Origin: CAIOSQ01 sp964434345
Lineage (GTDB): Bacteria > Pseudomonadota > Alphaproteobacteria > CACIAM-22H2
Direction of reading: 5' to 3'
DNA length: 11,715 nt
Assembly: GCA_964434345.1 (NCBI GenBank)
Contig: CAYSUY010000135.1
Location: forward strand, 1-11,715
Shown here piece by piece: positions 7,040-11,715 of this stretch (its first letter is position 1; each line of letters begins with the position of its first letter). The position numbers and the translations under genes were made by a program. The notes beneath the pieces are model-generated. The model saw only the letters and a program-made list of their open reading frames with translations, made no database searches and was not told where the DNA came from.

Positions 7040-7660
7040 ATGAGCGTCATCCTCGCCTATTGCGCCAACCCGCGCACCGCCACCTGGATCGCCAGCGACA
7101 CGATGGCGATGTCGGGCAATCTGCGGCTCGATTGCGGGGCCAAATGGATCCTGCACGGGCGCTGGGCGGCGGGTGTCGCCGGTTTCCTGCGCAGCGCCAA
7201 TCTGCTCGAGGAGGGCAAGGCGCGGCTGCTCGATGGCCTCGACGGACCGATGGATTTCGCCGATCGCGCGCAACAGCTGTTCCGCAGCGACGGCTATCGC
7301 GAGGAACGCGACGAGCGCGGTCCGCCGAATTTCGGGCAGGCGATGCTGCTGGCGACGCAAGGTCAGGCCTGGATCGTGGGCGGCGACTTCTCGATCGCCG
7401 AGATCCCGCATGGGCGGGTCTGGGCGGAAGGCAGCGGCCGCGAGATCGCGATCGGTGCCGGACATGCGCTTGCGCATCAGCGCCCGGCCCTCGACGCCGA
7501 GGAGATCGTACGCCGCGCGATGGACGCCGCGCTTGCCTGCGACACGACCTGCGGCGGCGCGATCTGGTTGGCCGAGCTGGGCCCCGATGTGCCGGAGACG
7601 CCGCGACATCACCGCGCGCCCCGCCGCCGTCGGGAACCGGACCGGCGCGACGACGGTTGA
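7040..7660 (+). CDS. Proteasome-like (HslV-related) Ntn hydrolase with a probable N-terminal serine nucleophile
   Basis: This 206-residue protein has the strand pattern of the proteasome beta/HslV superfamily. The start MSVILAY, an Asp at residue 20 (IASDTM), a Lys at 35 (GAKWIL), a hydrophobic GVAGFLRSANLLE block at 45-57, and GREIAIGAGHALA near 133-145 align with HslV's N-terminal strand, Asp17, Lys33, AGFAG and AIGSGG. HslV begins with Thr after Met removal; here Met removal would expose Ser2, an acceptable Ntn nucleophile. The usual GSG serine is Ala140, and the later DxxS position reads DTTC (168-171). The ATG at 7040 follows TGGAG at a 4-nt spacing. The Arg-rich tail (190-203) may be disordered. 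Substrate and any ATPase partner are unknown. The HPF-fusion gene follows after 34 nt. Confidence 0.7.
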   Translation: MSVILAYCANPRTATWIASDTMAMSGNLRLDCGAKWILHGRWAAGVAGFLRSANLLEEGKARLLDGLDGPMDFADRAQQLFRSDGYREERDERGPPNFGQAMLLATQGQAWIVGGDFSIAEIPHGRVWAEGSGREIAIGAGHALAHQRPALDAEEIVRRAMDAALACDTTCGGAIWLAELGPDVPETPRHHRAPRRRREPDRRDDG

Positions 7661-7680
7661 CCTGGACGCCGCATCGGATC

Positions 7681-7686
7681 GGAGAG
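7681..7686 (+). promoter_or_regulatory. Ribosome binding site of the HPF/cold-shock fusion gene
   Basis: GGAGAG lies 8 nt before the ATG at 7695 and fixes that start. The frame is open far upstream but only as a shadow of the preceding gene. Confidence 0.6.
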
Positions 7687-7694
7687 CCCGCATC

Positions 7695-8279
7695 ATGGAT
7701 TCGCTCAACGTCGTCTTCCGCCATATGGATCCCTCGCCCGCCGTGGAGGCGCGGATCCGCACCCATGTCGAAAGGCTGGAGCAGATCCATGGGCGGATCA
7801 CGACGGGGCACGTGGTCGTCGAGGCGCCACACCGGCATAACCGGCAAGGTCGGCTTTTCACGGTGCGCCTGCGACTGTCCATACCCGGACATCAGGTCGT
7901 GGTCGCACATGAGGGGCGCCTCAACCACGCCCATGAGGATCTCTACGTCGCGCTGCGCGACACCTTCGATGCGGCCGCACGCCAGCTCGAGACGCATGGC
8001 GAACGCATGCGCGGCGAGGTCAAGACGCACGCACCGCCGCAGCGTGGCGGCCGCGTCGCCCGGCTCTTCGAGGATCACGGCTTCGTCGTCGACGATGACG
8101 GTCAGGAGATCTATTTCCACGCGCACAGCGTGACCGGCGACAGATTCGCCGCCCTCGCCGCCGGCGACGAGGTCCGGCTTGTCGTCGCCGAGGGCGAGAG
8201 CCCGAACGGACCACAGGCGAGCACGGTCGTACCGCGCCGCCGCCGTGCCCCGCGTGCCGCGCTGAAATCAGATCTCTGA
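7695..8279 (+). CDS. HPF/RaiA-type ribosome hibernation factor fused to a cold-shock-like domain
   Basis: This 194-residue protein has two domains. Residues 1-110 match the S30AE/HPF fold: an initial strand LNVVFRHMDPSPAVEARIRT, a basic HRHNRQGRLFTVRLRL strand and the LNHAHEDLYVALRDTFDAA helix. Residues 122-180 resemble a cold-shock nucleic-acid-binding domain: GFVVDDDGQEIYFHAHSV, then FAALAAGDEVRLVV and GPQASTVVP, with IYFH at the RNP2-like site. An Arg-rich tail follows. HPF proteins bind the 30S decoding region and silence ribosomes in stationary phase or stress; the second domain replaces the dimerisation domain of long HPFs. The gene probably shares a transcript with the Ntn hydrolase upstream. 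Its last codons and stop overlap a 13-bp tandem duplication at the edge of repeat copy 3. Confidence 0.88.
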   Translation: MDSLNVVFRHMDPSPAVEARIRTHVERLEQIHGRITTGHVVVEAPHRHNRQGRLFTVRLRLSIPGHQVVVAHEGRLNHAHEDLYVALRDTFDAAARQLETHGERMRGEVKTHAPPQRGGRVARLFEDHGFVVDDDGQEIYFHAHSVTGDRFAALAAGDEVRLVVAEGESPNGPQASTVVPRRRRAPRAALKSDL

Positions 8280-8288
8280 AATCGGATC
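8262..8288 (+). repeat. Short tandem duplication spanning the HPF-fusion stop codon
   Basis: CTGAAATCAGATC (8262-8274) and CTGAAATCGGATC (8276-8288) agree at 12 of 13 bases with a single base between them. The first copy encodes LKSD of the C-terminus; the second supplies the TGA stop and the beginning of the left arm of repeat copy 3. This could be a trace of element insertion or slippage. Confidence 0.7.
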
Positions 8289-8366
8289 CAGACACCTGTT
8301 CCAGGGTCCAGCATCTCCAGGCCAGCCCCGTGAAGCCGGGCCGAAATGGTTGTCTGGTTCGTATTT
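8279..8366 (+). repeat. Inverted-repeat element, copy 3 (HPF fusion to universal-stress-protein gap)
   Basis: Arms at 8279-8302 and 8343-8366 pair at about 17 of 24 positions. The left arm has GATCCAGACA and the right arm GAAATGGTTGTCTGGTTC, followed by GTATTTTTCC. The right arm matches copies 1 and 2 closely, while the left arm has drifted. The inner GC stem of copies 1 and 2 is not preserved; instead GCCC and GGGC segments occur near 8324 and 8338. The element begins at the last base of the stop codon of the preceding gene. The T-run after the arm is terminator-like. Confidence 0.8.
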
Positions 8367-8382
8367 TTCCGGCTTCAGCACC

Positions 8383-8390
8383 GAGAGGAG
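8383..8390 (+). promoter_or_regulatory. Strong ribosome binding site of the universal stress protein gene
   Basis: GAGAGGAG lies 5 nt before the ATG at 8396. It is one of the best ribosome sites in the window and serves the first gene of a coupled trio. It starts 17 nt after the right arm of repeat copy 3. Confidence 0.65.
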
Positions 8391-8395
8391 TTCCG

Positions 8396-8851
8396 ATGGC
8401 GTTCCGCAAGATCATCCTGCCGGTCGACGGTTCGGCGGCGGCCAAGCGCGCCGCCGCCACCGCCGGCGAGCTCGCCGCCGCCAACAAGGCGTCGGTGGTC
8501 GTCGTCCATGTCCGGTCGCGCTTCGGCAGCGACGTGGTGCCCGAGGAGTTGCTCGCGCTCGAGCAGGCCGAGCATGTGCGCATCACCGAAGCCGCGATGC
8601 TCGAGGGGGCAGCCGAGCGCATCCTCGACGACGCCGACCAGATCCTGCGCAGGGCCGGTGTCGCGGCGGCGGCGAAGATCGCCGAGATCGGCGATCCCAC
8701 GGCCCGCATCCTGGAGACCGCGCGCAGCCACGACGCCGACCTGATCGTCATCGGTCGCCGCGGCCTGGGGCCGATCGGCCGGCTTCTGCTCGGCAGCGTC
8801 AGCGCCAAGGTGCTCCAGCTCTCCGGCATCCCCTGCCTCGTGGTGCCGTGA
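8396..8851 (+). CDS. Universal stress protein (UspA family, ATP-binding type)
   Basis: This 151-residue single-domain protein has the UspA fold. It starts with FRKIILPVDGS, with Asp11 at the nucleotide site, and ends with the ATP-binding signature G-x2-G-x9-G-S: Gly120, Gly123, Gly133 and Ser134 (GRRGLG through LLGS), followed by SAKVLQLSGIPCLVVP. The intact signature suggests the ATP-binding class, which usually dimerises and supports survival under starvation or other stress. The start is fixed by GAGAGGAG. The stop codon overlaps the GTG start of the methyltransferase gene (GTGA), so the two are probably translated together. Confidence 0.93.
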   Translation: MAFRKIILPVDGSAAAKRAAATAGELAAANKASVVVVHVRSRFGSDVVPEELLALEQAEHVRITEAAMLEGAAERILDDADQILRRAGVAAAAKIAEIGDPTARILETARSHDADLIVIGRRGLGPIGRLLLGSVSAKVLQLSGIPCLVVP

Positions 8852-9519
8852 CCGCGCCGCGCGCCGCGGCGGCGCGCGCCGCGATGGTCGAGGAGGTGCG
8901 CGCGATGGCGCTGGCCTGCGCCGACCAGACCGGCCGCCCGGTCCTGTCGTCCGGTGTGCTCGGTGCGCTCGCCGCGGTCCCGCGCCATCGCTTCCTGCCC
9001 GGTTTCGAGATCGCGCGCGCCTACGCCAACGCCGCACAGCCCATCGGCCATGGTCAGACGATCTCGCAACCCTTCGTGGTCGCGCTGATGGCCGAGCTCG
9101 CCGATATCGGTCCACAGGACAGCGTGCTCGAAATCGGTACCGGCTCCGGCTACCAGGCGGCGATCCTCGCGCGGCTTGCACGCCATGTCCGCAGCGTCGA
9201 GATCCTGCCCGAACTCGCGGCGCAGGCGCGGCGCATCCTGGCGGAGCTGGGCTGCGCGGTCGCGGTCACGACCGGCGACGGCCGGCTTGGCGACCCCGCA
9301 TACGCCCCCTACGACGCGATCCTCGCGACCGCCGCCGCGCCGCACATCCCGCCGGAGCTGATCGCGCAGCTGCGCCGCGGCGGCCGGCTGGTCATGCCGC
9401 TGGGACCGGTGGGCGGCGCGCAGACGCTGATGCGCGGCGTGCGCAACGCCACCGGCGGCCTCGACCTGCAGGCCTGCCTCGACGTGCGCTTCGTACCGCT
9501 GACCGGCGGTCCTGCGTGA
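8848..9519 (+). CDS. pcm: Protein-L-isoaspartate O-methyltransferase
   Basis: This 223-residue cytosolic enzyme transfers a methyl group from S-adenosylmethionine to L-isoaspartyl residues, starting repair of age-damaged proteins (EC 2.1.1.77). Visible family features are the substrate-side motif GHGQTISQPFVVALM (68-82), SAM motif I VLEIGTGSGYQAAIL (93-107), the acidic SVEILPELA (116-124), and the conserved DAILATAAAPHIPPELIAQL block (156-175) with the RLVMPLG strand after it. The GTG at 8848 is chosen for its 4-nt overlap with the upstream stop; an ATG at 8884 is possible and would remove 12 Ala/Arg-rich residues. The stop overlaps the start of the S-adenosylmethionine synthetase gene in the same way. 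Confidence 0.93.
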   Translation: MTAPRAAAARAAMVEEVRAMALACADQTGRPVLSSGVLGALAAVPRHRFLPGFEIARAYANAAQPIGHGQTISQPFVVALMAELADIGPQDSVLEIGTGSGYQAAILARLARHVRSVEILPELAAQARRILAELGCAVAVTTGDGRLGDPAYAPYDAILATAAAPHIPPELIAQLRRGGRLVMPLGPVGGAQTLMRGVRNATGGLDLQACLDVRFVPLTGGPA

Positions 9520-10712
9520 CCGCGACAGCGACCGTCGAGGCGATGCCGGATCCGGCGGCGCGCGCGGCGGAATTCGTCGAACGCAAGGGGGCCGGCCATC
9601 CGGACACGCTGTGCGACGCGATGGCCGAGGCCGTGTCGCGCGCCCTGTCGCAGGCCTATCTCGCGCGATTCGGGCGCATCCTTCACCACAATGTCGACAA
9701 GGTCCTGCTCGCCGCGGGAAGCGCCGCGCCGCGCTTCGGCGGCGGCCGCGTGACGGCCCCGATCCGCATCGTGCTCGCCGGACGCGCCACGGCCAGCGCC
9801 GGCGGCGAGACGATCGATGTCGAGACCATCGCGGTGGAGGCCGCGCGCACCTGTCTTGCGGCGCGTTTGCGCCATCTCGACGTCGCACGCGACGTCCGCT
9901 TCGAGTGCCGTATCCGGCCCGGCTCGACCGAACTCCGCGGGCTTTTCACCCGTGCTCCGGCGGTGCCCCTCGCGAACGACAGCTCCGCTGGCGCCGGCTT
10001 CGCGCCATTGAGCCCGCTCGAGGATCTGGTCCTGCGCTGCGAGCGCATGCTCACCGCGCAAGGGACACGACCGCATCCCGCCTGCGGAGAGGACGTCAAG
10101 GTCGCCGGCATCCGCCATGGCGAGGATGCCGCGCTCGCCGTGGCCTGCCCTGCGATCGCCGCCCACGTGCCCGATGCCGACGCCTATGCAAGGTACCGGC
10201 TGCACGTACGCGACGCGCTGCGGCGGACCGCCGATGCCATGCCGGGCATCGCGATCGGCCGCATCGATCTCAACGCCGCCGACGATCCCGCTGCGGGCGA
10301 GGTCTATCTGACCGTCACCGGAAGCTCCGCCGAAGCCGGCGACGATGGCGAGGCCGGCCGCGGCAACCGCGTCTGCGGACTGATCGCGCCGGGGCGGCCG
10401 ATGACGATGGAGGCCGCCGCGGGCAAGAACCCGTGCAGCCATACGGGCAAGCTCTATGCGCTGCTCGCGCAGGAACTTGCCGAGGAGGTCGCGCGCGAGA
10501 TCCCGGGCGTCGCAGCCGCCGAATGCCTGATCGCCAGCCGCATCGGCGCGCCCATCGACCAGCCCGCCCTGTTCCATCTGCGCGTCGCCCCCGCTCCCGG
10601 CGCGACCCTGCCGGCGCTCGCCCCCGCGCTGCGCGAGCGCGCCCGCGCCGCATGCGCGCGCCTGCCCGGGCTCTGGCGGCGGATCGTCGCCGGCGAGGCG
10701 CGACTTTTCTGA
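9516..10712 (+). CDS. Archaeal-type S-adenosylmethionine synthetase (methionine adenosyltransferase)
   Basis: This 398-residue enzyme makes S-adenosylmethionine from methionine and ATP (EC 2.5.1.6). It belongs to the archaeal class (AdoMet_Synthase), not the usual bacterial MetK. Family blocks in order are VERKGAGHPDTLCDAMAEAV (21-40), ILHHNVDK (55-62), PRFGGG (72-77), VPLANDSSAGAGFAPLS (150-166), GEDVKV (191-196), GSSAEAGDDG (269-278), GRGNRVCGLI (281-290) and PMTMEAAAGKNPCSHTGK (295-312). Length fits the family (about 400). The GTG start at 9516 overlaps the methyltransferase stop by 4 nt. It could supply the cofactor locally to the adjacent methyltransferase. A standard metK would be expected elsewhere in the genome, so this copy may be specialised; that is inference. 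Confidence 0.92.
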   Translation: MTATATVEAMPDPAARAAEFVERKGAGHPDTLCDAMAEAVSRALSQAYLARFGRILHHNVDKVLLAAGSAAPRFGGGRVTAPIRIVLAGRATASAGGETIDVETIAVEAARTCLAARLRHLDVARDVRFECRIRPGSTELRGLFTRAPAVPLANDSSAGAGFAPLSPLEDLVLRCERMLTAQGTRPHPACGEDVKVAGIRHGEDAALAVACPAIAAHVPDADAYARYRLHVRDALRRTADAMPGIAIGRIDLNAADDPAAGEVYLTVTGSSAEAGDDGEAGRGNRVCGLIAPGRPMTMEAAAGKNPCSHTGKLYALLAQELAEEVAREIPGVAAAECLIASRIGAPIDQPALFHLRVAPAPGATLPALAPALRERARAACARLPGLWRRIVAGEARLF

Positions 10713-10726
10713 GCCGACGACGGGTC

Positions 10727-11623
10727 TCACGCCAGGATCGGGGCCGGCATTCCGTCGCGACGCGCGGCGAGTGCGTCGACGCGGTCCCAGTCGATCGCGT
10801 CGGCCTGCGCGCCCGCGGCGATGACGACGCGCAGCGGCAGTTCGATCAGCGGCGCGTGCACGGCCGGACGCGATTCCTGGAGCGCCGGGACCTGCCCGAC
10901 ATCGGGATGGATCTCCAGCAGCAATGTGCCGTCGGCCCAACCGAGCTTCACCGGCTGATCGACGAAGCGCACCGGCGTTCCGGTCGCGACGGCGTCGAAG
11001 AGTGGTGCGATATCCGTCTCGTAAAGGCGCACGCAGCCCTGGCTGACGCGCCGCCCTATCCCGTAGGGGCGATTGGTCCCGTGGATGACATAGCCAGGCC
11101 AGCCGAGATCGAGGGCTCGGCTGCCCAGCGGGTTCTCCGGCCCCGGTGGAATGAAGGTCGGCAGATCGGGCATGGCCGCGCGCATCGACGGTGTCGGCGA
11201 CCATGACGGATCGCGGCGCTTGCCGACGACGCTGGTGACGCCCAGCCGCGTCGGCACATCCTCGGCCGCGATGCCGATCGGATGGCTCGCCGCGATCGCA
11301 CCGTCGCGGAAGTGATAGAGGCGCTGGTCGGCATAATTGACGACGATGCCCCGGCGCGGCGCGTCCGGAAGGAGATGCGCGGCGGGGAGCACGATCGCCG
11401 CGCCGGCCGGCGGCAGCCAGGGATCGAGTCCGGGGTTGGCGATCGCCAGTTCGACGAAGCCGAGATCATGGACGAGCGCGAGATCGGCGAGCGTCGTGTC
11501 CGCGGTCGCGACCACAAGGCCGCGCGCACCGACGAGATCGCGCCGCACGGGCGCGCGCGCCTGCGCGGCGGCGGCCGCCAGGGACGCGGCAAGCGCCGCG
11601 CCCAGGACACGCCGCCGCCGCAT
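10727..11623 (-). CDS. Exported L,D-transpeptidase (YkuD domain) with a LysM-like N-terminal region
   Basis: This 298-residue envelope enzyme would act on peptidoglycan stem peptides, forming 3-3 cross-links or attaching proteins. Residues 1-22 form an export signal (MRRRRVLGAALAASLAAAAA, cut near AQA). Residues 38-80 look like a LysM-type module (TTLADLALVHDLGFVELAIA, then NPGL and IVLP). The YkuD domain spans about 91-222 with NYADQRLYHF (96-105) and the catalytic HGTNRPYGIGRRVSQGCVRL: His181, Ser194, Gly196, Cys197 and Arg199. Layout and length resemble ErfK/YbiS/YcfS enzymes. The C-terminal 70 residues after the catalytic domain are also typical of that group. It is convergent with the S-adenosylmethionine synthetase gene, whose stop is 14 nt away; I see no clear terminator between them. 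Confidence 0.93.
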   Translation of the reverse strand: MRRRRVLGAALAASLAAAAAQARAPVRRDLVGARGLVVATADTTLADLALVHDLGFVELAIANPGLDPWLPPAGAAIVLPAAHLLPDAPRRGIVVNYADQRLYHFRDGAIAASHPIGIAAEDVPTRLGVTSVVGKRRDPSWSPTPSMRAAMPDLPTFIPPGPENPLGSRALDLGWPGYVIHGTNRPYGIGRRVSQGCVRLYETDIAPLFDAVATGTPVRFVDQPVKLGWADGTLLLEIHPDVGQVPALQESRPAVHAPLIELPLRVVIAAGAQADAIDWDRVDALAARRDGMPAPILA

Positions 11624-11643
11624 CGCGGCACGACGCCGCGCGA

Positions 11644-11715
11644 TCAGGAGCCGGCCGCCTTGCGCTGCGTGCGCTGGAACATACGCTCCGAGCGCTCCGA
11701 CGCCGCACGCGCATC
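11644..11715 (-). CDS. C-terminal fragment of an unidentified coding frame at the window edge
   Basis: A minus-strand frame is open from the window edge to a TGA at 11646-11644 and would encode 23 residues ending RMFQRTQRKAAGS. The gap to the L,D-transpeptidase ATG is 20 nt, normal for an operon here. The fragment is too short to identify. It may be the end of a real gene or chance in GC-rich DNA. Confidence 0.35.
   Translation of the reverse strand, partial: DARAASERSERMFQRTQRKAAGS

Noticed and set aside
6029..7882. A 617-codon minus-strand frame spanning the oligopeptidase end, a repeat and the hydrolase gene
   Set aside because: It crosses a non-coding hairpin element and opposes well-supported genes; its translation resembles no family I recognise.
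4733..8366. CRISPR array or insertion sequence as the explanation of the repeats
   Set aside because: The copies are 1.4-2.2 kb apart with genes between them, and no transposase or cas gene is present.
8020..9888. A 622-codon open frame on the minus strand across the stress-protein and methyltransferase genes
   Set aside because: It is Arg/Ala/Pro-rich and antisense to several genes with clear family motifs; long antisense frames are common in GC-rich DNA.
9309..11204. A 631-codon minus-strand frame across the S-adenosylmethionine synthetase and transpeptidase genes
   Set aside because: It lies out of frame with the transpeptidase and antisense to the synthetase, with low-complexity composition.

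Overview
The window is GC-rich DNA with tightly packed genes, frequent GTG/TTG starts and several 1-4 nt overlaps between neighbours. Gene content (an HPF-type ribosome factor fused to a cold-shock-like domain, an HslV/proteasome-like hydrolase, a NitT/TauT-type transporter, a periplasmic L,D-transpeptidase) suggests a free-living alphaproteobacterium, perhaps Rhodospirillales-like. That placement is inference from gene style; no marker gene is present.

Region 1 (about 1-4727) is a transport/catabolism locus. Four minus-strand genes form one tight operon: a creatinase/ectoine-hydrolase-like M24 protein, a periplasmic NMT1/SsuA-type binding protein, a permease and an ATPase. A LysR-type regulator is transcribed divergently, and a 98-bp gap between them carries a good T-N11-A dyad. 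The likely logic is import of a small nitrogenous solute, hydrolysis of a C-N bond in it, and LysR control. The substrate is unknown.

Region 2 (about 4844-10712, plus strand) is a protein-maintenance and stress series: a cytoplasmic S9A prolyl oligopeptidase; a proteasome-like Ntn hydrolase followed by an HPF/cold-shock fusion; and a translationally coupled trio of universal stress protein, protein-L-isoaspartate methyltransferase (PCMT) and archaeal-type S-adenosylmethionine synthetase. The last enzyme makes the cofactor of the one before it.

Region 3 (10727-11715, minus strand) holds an exported L,D-transpeptidase convergent with region 2, and the C-terminal end of an unidentified frame at the window edge.

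The most unusual feature is a family of roughly 80-90 bp non-coding inverted-repeat elements with TTGTCTGG/CCAGACA arms. There are three full copies (about 4733, 6897 and 8279) and the apparent edge of a fourth at bases 1-8. They sit at the ends of transcription units, directly after stop codons. In three of the four cases the repeat register begins exactly 6 nt after the last base of the stop codon, although the genes are unrelated and one is on the opposite strand. No transposase is present in the window.
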